The notes under the pieces: generated by a model | Told to the model about the DNA's origin: nothing | Seen by the model: only the letters and a program-made list of their open reading frames with translations | Database searches by the model: none | Made by a program: the position numbers and the translations under genes | NCBI RefSeq assembly: GCF_009828105.1 | Contig: NZ_WTYQ01000003.1 | Location: 124,001 to 188,000 of the forward strand | Direction: 5' to 3' | From: Altericroceibacterium indicum | Lineage (GTDB): Bacteria > Pseudomonadota > Alphaproteobacteria > Sphingomonadales > Sphingomonadaceae | DNA: 64,000 bases | Part shown: positions 8,643 to 16,761 of the stretch, in pieces | How positions within the stretch are numbered: position 1 is the first letter of the stretch | How the letters are laid out: every line of letters starts with the position of its first letter

Positions 8643-10874
8643 TCAATTATGGATAATCACACCTTCAGGAGGAGGATCACGGCGTGTAGGCTTTGTGCTC
8701 ATCTGCTCAGCCGGTGTCGTCGTGCTTCGCTGCTGCGGTTTGCGTTGCTGCGGCTGTGGTGAGGAGCCAGTGCTCCCACCTGTCGCCCGCTCAAGGAAAT
8801 CATCACTCGCCGCCTGCGGGGCAGAATCGTCAGAACCGCTGCGCCCGCCGGTTTGTGGCTGTGGTGTCTGATCGCCAGGGAGGGGGTCCTGCCTGTCACC
8901 CGGCGGCAATTCATCCTTCTTGGATTTGCCATTAGGTTCAACCAGATTACCCTGATCATCGATGAAGTAATATTCGTCCGGATTGCCGTAGAAATACTCG
9001 TCATCAGGCTCAAGCTGCCACTGCGGAAGCTGCAGATCTGTATCGAACTGCTCAACCGGGCGATCCTTGACAGCATAGCGCATATAGGAGGCAAAGGCTC
9101 TCGCAGGTGCCGTGCCGCCATACAGGCCAGCCACTGGCTTTGCATCATCTCGTCCCATCCATACCGCAGTCGTGATGCCGCTTGAGAAGCCAACGAACCA
9201 ACCATCCTTGCTGGAATTCGTTGTGCCAGTCTTGCCAGCGACCGGGCGGCCGATCTGCGCGGCACGGCCCGTGCCTGTCGCAACAGCGCTCTGCAACAGG
9301 TCAGTCATCCCGGCGGCTACATAGTCAGGCACCAATTGATGGCCCCGCTGAGGTTCACGGCGATAGAGAACCCGCCCCTTGGATGTTTCGACACGGGTGA
9401 TGCCGTAAGGCTCAACCGATTCACCTCCGTCAGAAATCTCCGCGAAGGCGCGCGCCATGTCGATCACACGTACTTCTGAAGTGCCAAGCACCATCGAAGG
9501 GTAGGTCGAGATTGGGGTGGTAATCCCCATCCGGCGCGCCATTGAGGCAACAGTATTAAACCCTACATCCTCACCGATCTGGGCAGCCACGGTATTCTTG
9601 GAATAAGCAAAGGCTGAACGCACATCGATCTCACCTGCATAGGTGCCACCTGAATTATGCGGGCTCCAATTGCCAATGGTGGTGGGCTTGTCGACCACCC
9701 TGTCATCTGGCGTGTAACCTGCTTCAAGTGCGGCGAGATAGACAAACAATTTCCATGCCGAACCGGGTTGGCGCATCGCGCTGACCGCACGGTTGTAATT
9801 GCTTTTCACGTAATCCGTGCCGCCCACCATGGCCAGCACTGCGCCATCACGGTCCAGGCTGACAAGGGCGCCTTGCGCACCTTTGGGGGCATGGCTCTTG
9901 ACCGCGTTGATCGCAGCTCCCTGCATCCCAACATCAATGGTTGTCCAGACCTGAATTGGCTCATTCGAATCGCTGTCTGACAACAGTGTGTCGAGCTGAG
10001 GAAGAGCCCAGTCGGTGAAGTAACGGATCGAATTGCCGCCCTCATCCTTCTTCAGCTTCACGGCTGAGACGTTAACGGAGGCCGCTTCATCCGCGCCCAG
10101 AGCACCATATTTGCGCATCTGGGCCAGCACGACTTTAGCACGTTCAACAGCGGCATTAACGTCAGCAGAAGGTGCGTAACGCGATGGCGCTTTCACCAGC
10201 CCGGCAATAATGGCCGCTTCGCCAACGGATAGGTGGCGTGCCGAGTGGCTGAAGAACTTCCGGCTCGCAGCATCAATGCCGTAAGCCCCGCCGCCGAAAT
10301 ACACCTTGTTAAGATATAGTTCGAGGATCTGTTCCTTCGAGAACTTCGCTTCAAGTGCCATAGCCAGCACTGCTTCGCGCAATTTGCGATCCATTGACCG
10401 GTTGGAGTTGAGGAAGATATTACGCGCAAGCTGCTGGGTGATCGTCGAGGTAGCCGAGGTACGGTGATCATCGCGAATGGAAACCCAAACCGCTCTCATC
10501 AGACCGAGTGGATCGACACCAAAATGCGAATAGAACCGGCGATCTTCCACCGAAACCATCGCATCCTTCATCACCTGAGGGATTTCATCAGAAGAGAGCC
10601 ATTCGCCATAGCTCGGTCCCAAAGAGACGATCTCTGTGCCGTCACGGGCGCGCATCACAATGGTCTGCCCGCTCTGGCTATTCATCAAAGATGAATAGCT
10701 CGGCAGACTGCGCTCTGCAAAATAGACTGCGGTGCCGAGCGCCAAAGCGCCCAACACACCAATGATAAGACCTGCAACAAAAAGCCGCTTGAACCATCTG
10801 CCGATGAAACCGCTTGGCGCTTTATGATCTGGTGCTTTTTTCGAAGTGCGAGAATCCCGCCGACTTCCTGCCAT
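8643..10874 (-). CDS. mrcA: Class A penicillin-binding protein 1A
   Basis: Bifunctional peptidoglycan synthase of 743 residues. A cytoplasmic basic tail and transmembrane helix (about 31-52) precede the GT51 glycosyltransferase domain with catalytic Glu110 in SVEDRRFYSHFG and the ITQQLARNIFL and KVYFGGGAYGI blocks. The transpeptidase domain has nucleophile Ser372 in PGSAWK, YSKN and KTGTTNSSKD. The C-terminal 110 residues are rich in Pro, Gln, Ser and Thr and probably disordered. Length and domain order fit PBP1A; the OB-type insert of E. coli PBP1A is not evident. It is monocistronic, with its own terminator. Confidence 0.93.
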   Translation of the reverse strand: MAGSRRDSRTSKKAPDHKAPSGFIGRWFKRLFVAGLIIGVLGALALGTAVYFAERSLPSYSSLMNSQSGQTIVMRARDGTEIVSLGPSYGEWLSSDEIPQVMKDAMVSVEDRRFYSHFGVDPLGLMRAVWVSIRDDHRTSATSTITQQLARNIFLNSNRSMDRKLREAVLAMALEAKFSKEQILELYLNKVYFGGGAYGIDAASRKFFSHSARHLSVGEAAIIAGLVKAPSRYAPSADVNAAVERAKVVLAQMRKYGALGADEAASVNVSAVKLKKDEGGNSIRYFTDWALPQLDTLLSDSDSNEPIQVWTTIDVGMQGAAINAVKSHAPKGAQGALVSLDRDGAVLAMVGGTDYVKSNYNRAVSAMRQPGSAWKLFVYLAALEAGYTPDDRVVDKPTTIGNWSPHNSGGTYAGEIDVRSAFAYSKNTVAAQIGEDVGFNTVASMARRMGITTPISTYPSMVLGTSEVRVIDMARAFAEISDGGESVEPYGITRVETSKGRVLYRREPQRGHQLVPDYVAAGMTDLLQSAVATGTGRAAQIGRPVAGKTGTTNSSKDGWFVGFSSGITTAVWMGRDDAKPVAGLYGGTAPARAFASYMRYAVKDRPVEQFDTDLQLPQWQLEPDDEYFYGNPDEYYFIDDQGNLVEPNGKSKKDELPPGDRQDPLPGDQTPQPQTGGRSGSDDSAPQAASDDFLERATGGSTGSSPQPQQRKPQQRSTTTPAEQMSTKPTRRDPPPEGVIIHN

Positions 10875-10982
10875 ATGGCCAATTCAACCTTGTATCCCCG
10901 ACGCTGGAAAATGCGTCATATGTCCGTCCCTACTGTGCATAGGGCAAATGTAACCCAGCGTTAACGGGGAAAACAGCTTAGG

Positions 10983-11384
10983 TCATTCTTCTTCCGGCTT
11001 GAAATCAAGGGCTGCACTGTTGATGCAATAGCGAAGCCCGGTCGGAGCAGGGCCATCCGGGAACACATGGCCCAGATGCCCGGCGCATTTTGCGCAGCGT
11101 GCTTCGGTTCGGATCATGCCATGGCTCATATCGCGATGTTCGATGACCGCACTTTCTTCTGCCGGACGAACAAAGCTGGGCCAACCGGAACCGCTGTCAT
11201 ACTTGTCATCGGATTCGAACAGCACAGTCCCACAACCGGCACAAACATATTCGCCAGCCGCTTTATTCGATTCATACTTACCCGTGAAAGCGCGTTCAGT
11301 CCCGCCTTCGCGCAACACCTGATATTGCTGAGGGTCGAGCCGTTCGCGCCATTCTTCGTTACTCAGGTTGAGCTTGTCGGACAT
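10983..11384 (-). CDS. msrB: Peptide-methionine (R)-S-oxide reductase MsrB
   Basis: Reduces methionine-R-sulfoxide in proteins using thioredoxin. The 133-residue protein is a complete single-domain MsrB: zinc ligands are the pairs Cys48/Cys51 (CAGC) and Cys97/Cys100 (CAKC). GHVFPDGP is present and the catalytic Cys120 is in [18 protein letters not shown] is also typical. A strong AAGGAGA ribosome binding site precedes ATG 11384. It lies upstream of the penicillin-binding protein gene on the same strand, 108 bp apart; that gap holds no recognisable gene. Confidence 0.96.
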   Translation of the reverse strand: MSDKLNLSNEEWRERLDPQQYQVLREGGTERAFTGKYESNKAAGEYVCAGCGTVLFESDDKYDSGSGWPSFVRPAEESAVIEHRDMSHGMIRTEARCAKCAGHLGHVFPDGPAPTGLRYCINSAALDFKPEEE

Positions 11385-11446
11385 CTGTTATCTCCTTTAC
11401 CGGCCATATGGGGAGCATAGACGCTCAGTCCAATGGCCTGCAAAGT

Positions 11447-12118
11447 TCAAGCATTCACATCAGAATAATGGCGCGGAGGGGGAAGGCCTTCCATTTTGTC
11501 GAGCAGCAAAGGCCGGAAACTGGGGCGGCTTTTCATCACCCGGTACCAGCCGTGAGCACCTTCATGTCCGCGCCAGTCCACACCACCGAGATAATCAACA
11601 ACGGAAATCTGTGCCGCCGCCGCGAAATCAGCAAGACTCAACTGCGCGCCGGCCAGCCAACGACGGTTATCAATCAGCCAATCCATGTAATCGAGATGTT
11701 CATGCAGCAGCCTGATCGTTTCACGCAGCAGGCCCGAATCGGGAGCCGCGCGATAGATGATCCGCTTCTTCATCTTCTCTTGCAGAATGGGGTTTGTGAC
11801 ATCGGCAAAAAAACTCTCATCAAACAGAGCTGTCAGCCGGCGAATTTCTGCCCGATTGGCTGCGGTGCCAAGGATCAGCGGCGTCTTGTCGACGGTTTCT
11901 TCAAAATATTCGCAGATGGCCTGACTATCGATCAGAACCACGTCTTTTTCTGAATGCCGCAGCACCGGTGTCTTGCCCGTCGGATTCAGCGCGAAGAATT
12001 CCTCGCGCCCCTCCCACGGATTTTCCCGCAAAAGATCATAGGCGATGCCTTTTTCACCCAAGGCCAGCCGAACCTTGCGGCTGAACGGACACAAAGGGAA
12101 ATGATAGAGCTGCCACAT
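11447..12118 (-). CDS. Glutathione S-transferase family protein
   Basis: Cytosolic GST fold of 223 residues. The N-terminal thioredoxin-like domain has LCPFSRKVR (residues 9-17), where Cys10 or Ser13 would activate glutathione, then the cis-proline block NPTGKTPVL and the DSQAICEYFEE glutathione gamma-glutamyl site. The helical C-terminal domain contains LSLADFAAAAQ. Substrate unknown. It ends 63 bp before msrB on the same strand, which fits a redox-stress role, though beta-etherases of lignin catabolism are also GSTs. Confidence 0.88.
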   Translation of the reverse strand: MWQLYHFPLCPFSRKVRLALGEKGIAYDLLRENPWEGREEFFALNPTGKTPVLRHSEKDVVLIDSQAICEYFEETVDKTPLILGTAANRAEIRRLTALFDESFFADVTNPILQEKMKKRIIYRAAPDSGLLRETIRLLHEHLDYMDWLIDNRRWLAGAQLSLADFAAAAQISVVDYLGGVDWRGHEGAHGWYRVMKSRPSFRPLLLDKMEGLPPPRHYSDVNA

Positions 12119-12177
12119 AGTGAAATGCTATTGCCGCAAGCCAAGCGTGACGTCCACTCTCACCGAGCAAATTGCGT

Positions 12178-12552
12178 TCAAAGTCCAGTGCTTTCGAGAG
12201 ACAGTAAGCATGGCGGCATCGCTTCGTCGAGCTTACCCGGCTTGGCCAGTTCCACCATCTGGGCACGTAAAAGATCGACAATACCCGCACGGTCAAGACC
12301 AGTGTGATCCATCACTTCCGCCATAGCGCGCACGAAATATTCGCGCCCCCTTTCATTGAGAGGCGGGTAATTTTTCGCATCAGCGTCATTATCGTCCTGC
12401 TGGCTAGAGACCATCGCGAAGGCCGCAGAACAGCGCATCAAAGTGCTATCTTGCAGAGTAAGCTTGCTCTTCGCTTCTCCCTGCTGAGCGGAGGCAGGTG
12501 TCGCTATCACAATGCAGAGCGAGGCGGTGAGTGCCGTATAAAACTTGATCAT
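12178..12552 (-). CDS. Exported hypothetical protein
   Basis: A 124-residue protein with a clear signal peptide (MIKFYTALTASLCIVIATPASA) and a mature part with two cysteines, in LMRCSAAF and MPPCLLSL, that could form a disulfide. I do not recognise a family. The ATG at 12552 is chosen because it places the signal peptide at the N-terminus; the frame extends upstream to 12642 without better start features. It lies 59 bp upstream of the GST gene on the same strand and may be co-transcribed with it. Confidence 0.6.
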   Translation of the reverse strand: MIKFYTALTASLCIVIATPASAQQGEAKSKLTLQDSTLMRCSAAFAMVSSQQDDNDADAKNYPPLNERGREYFVRAMAEVMDHTGLDRAGIVDLLRAQMVELAKPGKLDEAMPPCLLSLESTGL

Positions 12553-12629
12553 AGCGCATAGCTCTAGCTCTTTCGCCTGAGCAGGTCGTGAACAATTTAA
12601 CATGCAACATGCTGAAACCGCGCAAGTGT

Positions 12630-12664
12630 AGAGAGCCGGCACCTGCTGAAGGCGCCGGCTCTCT
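12630..12664 (-). terminator. Terminator-like hairpin after the SDR / NTF2 / SDR operon
   Basis: Arms AGAGAGCCGGC and GCCGGCTCTCT (11 bp, perfect) with a 13-base loop, 15 bp past the stop of the first SDR gene on the minus strand. The stem is GC-rich but there is no strong T run, so termination may be partial. Confidence 0.6.
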
Positions 12665-12679
12665 CGGAGATTGTCAGGC

Positions 12680-13597
12680 TTATTTCAACGCCCGTGCTTT
12701 GGCGCGTGTTTCAGCAAAGCTGTTCCGCCGCATATTTTCAAAGCCGATCCGCTTTTCGTAACCGGGATCTTCAGGATAATCGTGGAAGTCTTCAAGCACT
12801 TCTTCTGCCAGTTCGCGCACTTCATCCTTATGTTCAGGGTGCGGGAAGATGTGCATCTGATTATTGCGGATGCCTTCCAGAATCCGCTCCCCGATCACAT
12901 CGGGCTCCATGCCGAATTCATGCAAGCCAGCGAGCCGTTCAACAGCCTTTTCATCAACCGCTTGCATCTCGCCCTTAAGCGCTTCCGGGCGGACATCATC
13001 GCTGGCGTAGATGTGGCTCTTCACCAGACCGGGGCATACCATCGAGACACCAATACCATATTTCGCCATTGAATAGCGCAACGAATAGGATAGGCCGCGA
13101 ACAGCAAATTTTGCCGTGTTGTAAATTCCCGGCACAGGGCCAGCGATAAAGGCTGCCATGGATGCGGTGTTGACAATCTGACCACCCTTCACTTCACCTG
13201 ACAAAGCGCGATCCTTCATCCGGGGAGCAAAGGTGGCGACACCGTTGATAACGCCGTTCAGGTTGACCCCCATAACCCAATCCCAATCATCATAGGAACT
13301 GTCTTCAATGGTCTGGAAAAGATTGATCCCGGCATTGTTGAACAGCATGGAGACCGGGCCAAATTCAGCTTCCACCTTATCGGCAGCAGCCTTGTAACCT
13401 GCCCGGTCCGCCACATCGAGCTGGACACCCATGACTTCGCGATTGTCGAGCGAAGCCAGCGCCTTATCGATTGCATCCTGCCGAATATCGGCAATAGCGA
13501 CCTTTACACCTGCATTGAGCAGGTTGCGGACAATGCCAATTCCAACGCCATTGGCACCGCCAGTAACAAAGGCCGTGCGGCCTTCAAAATCCTTCAT
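12680..13597 (-). CDS. LigD/LigL-like short-chain dehydrogenase (candidate aryl Calpha-dehydrogenase), copy 1
   Basis: Classical SDR of 305 residues: cofactor loop TGGANGVGIG near the N-terminus, NNAG, and catalytic YNTAK after TASMAAF. The block SYDDWDWVMGVNLNGVINGV and the long C-terminal extension match, from memory, the Sphingobium SYK-6 Calpha-dehydrogenase LigD, which is also 305 residues and oxidises the benzylic alcohol of beta-aryl-ether lignin dimers with NAD+. Third gene of a minus-strand operon behind the NTF2-like gene (11 bp gap). The start has an AGGAT ribosome binding site. SDR substrate assignment from sequence is uncertain. Confidence 0.8.
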   Translation of the reverse strand: MKDFEGRTAFVTGGANGVGIGIVRNLLNAGVKVAIADIRQDAIDKALASLDNREVMGVQLDVADRAGYKAAADKVEAEFGPVSMLFNNAGINLFQTIEDSSYDDWDWVMGVNLNGVINGVATFAPRMKDRALSGEVKGGQIVNTASMAAFIAGPVPGIYNTAKFAVRGLSYSLRYSMAKYGIGVSMVCPGLVKSHIYASDDVRPEALKGEMQAVDEKAVERLAGLHEFGMEPDVIGERILEGIRNNQMHIFPHPEHKDEVRELAEEVLEDFHDYPEDPGYEKRIGFENMRRNSFAETRAKARALK

Positions 13598-13608
13598 GAT
13601 CCTATCCC

Positions 13609-14139
13609 TTATTTATGTGCGACGAGAGCCGCTTGATCCATGGCCAGCACCGGATTTTCTTTTGAGGATTCACGGCCCGGCAGAAATTCGTTGAGGATAC
13701 GGCGCTTGGAAAATTTCCATGCTCCATCCACCTTCACCAATTCGTCCTCATAGAGTCCGAACGTGCCCATCTTGAGAGTTTTGCCTGGGCCATCATTGGC
13801 CATTTCGTACCAGAAAGCCCGAGTCCAGGCGCGTTCGCCTTCAATCCGGATAGTAGTCTGCGCCAGCACATGACGAAGCACGGCGGGATTGCCGTCTTCA
13901 TCTTTGTAACGCTCCCCAATCACCTTTTTAAAACCGGTGACAGTCTCCAGAATATTGGCTTTGCCGTAGGCGGTGCCTCGGGCGTATTCGAATTCAGCAT
14001 CATCCGTGAACATCTCGATAAATGTGTCGAGATCATTCCAATCCAGCGCGAAGAGATAGCGCGCCATTAAATCTTCAATTTCGGCGCGATCCCTAGCGTA
14101 AGCATCATCGTAGTTTTGCGAAATAGCGTTAGCAGTCAT
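13609..14139 (-). CDS. NTF2/SnoaL-like protein, candidate diarylpropane lyase (LdpA-like)
   Basis: A 176-residue single-domain protein of the NTF2-like (SnoaL_4) fold: N-terminal helix AEIEDLMARYLFALDWNDLD, FTDDAEFEY, a central TRAFWYEM strand, and the KVDGAWKFSKRRI strand ending the cone. Such proteins act as cofactor-free lyases or isomerases, or as small subunits of ring dioxygenases; no large oxygenase subunit is nearby. It sits between two LigD-like dehydrogenases, with a lignostilbene dioxygenase and formaldehyde genes further on. The known NTF2-like enzyme LdpA removes formaldehyde from a diarylpropane to give lignostilbene, so this is a good candidate; the assignment is inference from context. 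Confidence 0.6.
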   Translation of the reverse strand: MTANAISQNYDDAYARDRAEIEDLMARYLFALDWNDLDTFIEMFTDDAEFEYARGTAYGKANILETVTGFKKVIGERYKDEDGNPAVLRHVLAQTTIRIEGERAWTRAFWYEMANDGPGKTLKMGTFGLYEDELVKVDGAWKFSKRRILNEFLPGRESSKENPVLAMDQAALVAHK

Positions 14140-14175
14140 TACGGTAACTCCGGTGGAAAATAAGCGTTGGGCGAA

Positions 14176-15084
14176 TCAGGGCCGGAGCTTTTCCTGCCGT
14201 TCTGTTTCCTCAGCGTGGACCGGGTTACGGAACAGCATGGAGAAGGTTTGCTTATATTCCGGATTTTCGGGCAAATGCCGGGGCACAGATGCAACCATGG
14301 CATCGGCCCGATCCTTCACCCCTTCATAAAATTCCGCATGGGTGAGGATGAACAGTTCATCGTTCAAAATGCCCTGCAACACACGCTCGCCCACTTCTTC
14401 CTTGGTTTGGAACAGGTGCATGAAATCGCCAGCCATCTGACGGCCGCGATCGCTCTGCGCATAACCAGTGTCGGCATATTTTTCCGGCCGTGTCTTGCCC
14501 GCTTCGGCGATGTTGGACTGCACAGCACCAGGACAGAAGGCAGAACAGATCACACCGCGCCCCTGTAATTCAGAGCGCATGGTCTCCATCAGAGCCACCA
14601 CCGCAGCCTTGCCCGTGGTGTAAGTTGCCGCACCGCCATGCGGCATCATGCCAGACATGGAGGCGGTTGAAACAATATGCCCACCCTCACCATGCGCCAG
14701 AATACGCGGCAGAATCGTCACGATCCCATTGATCGTTCCGCCCAGGTTTACCCCAAGGGTCCAGTCCCAATCGCCATAGGATGCCAGTTCAACCGGCCCC
14801 AGCGCCGCAACGCCTGCATTGTTGACCAGAATGTGAATTTTGCCGAACTTTGCTTCCGTAGCATCCGCAGCCTTAGCGTAAGCTTCCCGATCTGTAACAT
14901 CGAGTTTAAGCGGCAGAATATTCTCCCCGCCATTCAGTTCAGCCACTGCCTCTTCGAGATGATCATCTCGGATATCGGCAATCGCTACTTTCATTCCCTG
15001 CCCCAGCAGAGCCTTGGCGATGCCAAGCCCGATTCCACTGGCACCGCCCGTAATAAAGGCGGTTTTACCGTTCAGTTCTTGCAT
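14176..15084 (-). CDS. LigD/LigL-like short-chain dehydrogenase, copy 2
   Basis: Second SDR of the operon, 302 residues from ATG 15084 (a GTG at 15093 is too close to the GGAGAG ribosome binding site). It has TGGASGIGLG, NNAG and catalytic YTTGK. SYGDWDWTLGVNLGG and the CPGAVQSNIAEAGKTRPEKY segment resemble the LigD/LigL/LigN group of Calpha-dehydrogenases. These come in pairs that act on opposite stereoisomers of the same dimer, which would explain two copies around one NTF2-like gene. First gene of the operon, divergent from the MFS transporter at 15240. Confidence 0.8.
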   Translation of the reverse strand: MQELNGKTAFITGGASGIGLGIAKALLGQGMKVAIADIRDDHLEEAVAELNGGENILPLKLDVTDREAYAKAADATEAKFGKIHILVNNAGVAALGPVELASYGDWDWTLGVNLGGTINGIVTILPRILAHGEGGHIVSTASMSGMMPHGGAATYTTGKAAVVALMETMRSELQGRGVICSAFCPGAVQSNIAEAGKTRPEKYADTGYAQSDRGRQMAGDFMHLFQTKEEVGERVLQGILNDELFILTHAEFYEGVKDRADAMVASVPRHLPENPEYKQTFSMLFRNPVHAEETERQEKLRP

Positions 15085-15155
15085 GTTTCTCACTCTCCCT
15101 TATGCCCTAACACATAGGCTGCGTTGCGGACCTAATCAATTTTTGCTTCGCCTTT

Positions 15156-15174
15156 TTGTATTCACCACATACAA
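15156..15174. promoter_or_regulatory. Inverted repeat in a divergent promoter region, candidate operator
   Basis: TTGTAT and ATACAA separated by 7 bases, in the 155 bp between the minus-strand SDR operon and the plus-strand MFS-ALDH-ligW operon. Spacing and symmetry suit a dimeric regulator controlling both operons. The regulator is unknown. Confidence 0.45.
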
Positions 15175-15239
15175 TTTGGCCAAGTGGAATCACTAAGGCT
15201 TCCAAAAAGAGAAGCCAGACTTTGGAGAGGATAGCGATA

Positions 15240-16661
15240 ATGGCGATAGCGCCGAGCACACCTGTGGTGCATTCCGACTCGGAAGACCCCGAAACCGGTA
15301 AAGCTGCGATACCCTGGCCATCCGAGAAGGCCGGCTTCTATGCCCTTTTCGTGATCATCTTTGCGACATTCCTGTCGTTCTTCGATCAAACTGTTTTCGC
15401 CATGCTGGCTGAGCGAATCAAAGTCAGCTTTGGGCTTAGCGATACAGCGCTGGGCTTTCTGCTCGGCCCGGCGACAGTGCTTGCCTATGTGTTTGTTGGC
15501 ATTCCGTTGGCTCGCCTGGTCGATATTTTCCCGCGCAAATATGTGCTGGGTGGCGGCATCGCGGTTATCGGCGCCATCACCGCACTGGGCGGATTGGCGC
15601 AAAACTTCGCGCAATTTATCGGAACACGCCTGTTCGTAGGTGCCAGCGGTTCAGCCCATGGTCCGGGCTCCTATTCCATGCTGACCGATTATTTCCGACC
15701 TTTGCGAATTCCTCTTGTTTTTGCGCTTATGCAGTTAGGCTTTATTCTGGGCCAAACTGTTGGGACATGGGGCGGTGGCCAGCTTATTGGCTGGACCTCA
15801 ACATGGCCCGAGACCAGCGAGTTTCTTGGCCTCACCATCTTTAACTGGCAATATATCCTGCTCATGATCGGTGCACCGGGCCTGCTCGTGGCAGTGCTGT
15901 TTATGTTCGTGAAGGAACCGCCCCGCCGCACCAGACCGGATGTTGAAAAACTTGTCCCGGCAGACGCGTCGCTGGGCCGCAAAATCCTGTCATTCACAGG
16001 CATTGATGCCATCCGCGCCATCAATATGCGGGGCAGAGCCTATTATCCTCTCTTCATTGCCCTGGCACTTGCAGCAGTCGAAAGTCAGGGGATCAGCGCA
16101 TGGCGTGTGCCTTTCGTTCTGCGGACCTATGGTTGGGACGAATCACAGATCGGCAATATTCTTGCGCCAATGCTGTTGGCTGCGATGCTGCTGGGAATCG
16201 CGTTTGGCGGTGCCTTTGTGACCTGGCTTGGCAAACGCTATAAGGATGCGAATATCCGTGCGGCAGCGATCCTCTTCACTGGCACGACCATTGTTTCCAT
16301 TGCTGCGCCTTTGATGCCGACTGCAGAGCTGGCACTGGGCTGCATGGCCCTTGCCGCAATGTTCGGCCTCGCTGGGGCTGTACCGCAGAATGCGGCCATT
16401 CAGCGCATTGCACCTAACGAGATGCGCGGTCAGGTTACGGCCGTCTACCTGTTCATGTTCACCTTCTTCGGGGCGATGGGTAGCTTTGTAATCGGCTTTA
16501 TCTCTGACATCCTCAATCACCTTCCGGGTGCAACCGGCGCATTGTGGGAAGCGATTTTCATCACAGCAGCGATCTTCATGCCTACTGCAACCTTCTTCAT
16601 GTTCCGCGGCATCAAGCCTTACCGTGACGAAGTGGAGAGGCTCGAAGCAATGGGCCTCTAA
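15240..16661 (+). CDS. MFS transporter, first gene of the ligW operon
   Basis: Major facilitator of 473 residues with about 12 hydrophobic segments. The first helix contains FATFLSFFDQTVFAMLAERI and the helix 2-3 loop reads ARLVDIFPRK, close to the MFS signature. It probably imports an aromatic acid or dimer used by the enzymes that follow. ATG 15240 is preceded by GGAGAGG at 9 bases. The next gene, an aldehyde dehydrogenase, starts 100 bp later on the same strand. Confidence 0.85.
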   Translation: MAIAPSTPVVHSDSEDPETGKAAIPWPSEKAGFYALFVIIFATFLSFFDQTVFAMLAERIKVSFGLSDTALGFLLGPATVLAYVFVGIPLARLVDIFPRKYVLGGGIAVIGAITALGGLAQNFAQFIGTRLFVGASGSAHGPGSYSMLTDYFRPLRIPLVFALMQLGFILGQTVGTWGGGQLIGWTSTWPETSEFLGLTIFNWQYILLMIGAPGLLVAVLFMFVKEPPRRTRPDVEKLVPADASLGRKILSFTGIDAIRAINMRGRAYYPLFIALALAAVESQGISAWRVPFVLRTYGWDESQIGNILAPMLLAAMLLGIAFGGAFVTWLGKRYKDANIRAAAILFTGTTIVSIAAPLMPTAELALGCMALAAMFGLAGAVPQNAAIQRIAPNEMRGQVTAVYLFMFTFFGAMGSFVIGFISDILNHLPGATGALWEAIFITAAIFMPTATFFMFRGIKPYRDEVERLEAMGL

Positions 16662-16761
16662 ACCAAAATCTAGAGTGTCATCTGTCAGGAAGATGGCACT
16701 CTGCAAGAATACGCATGATATAAGGCATCGAAATAGAACTGATGCAAACTGAGGAATGCAG

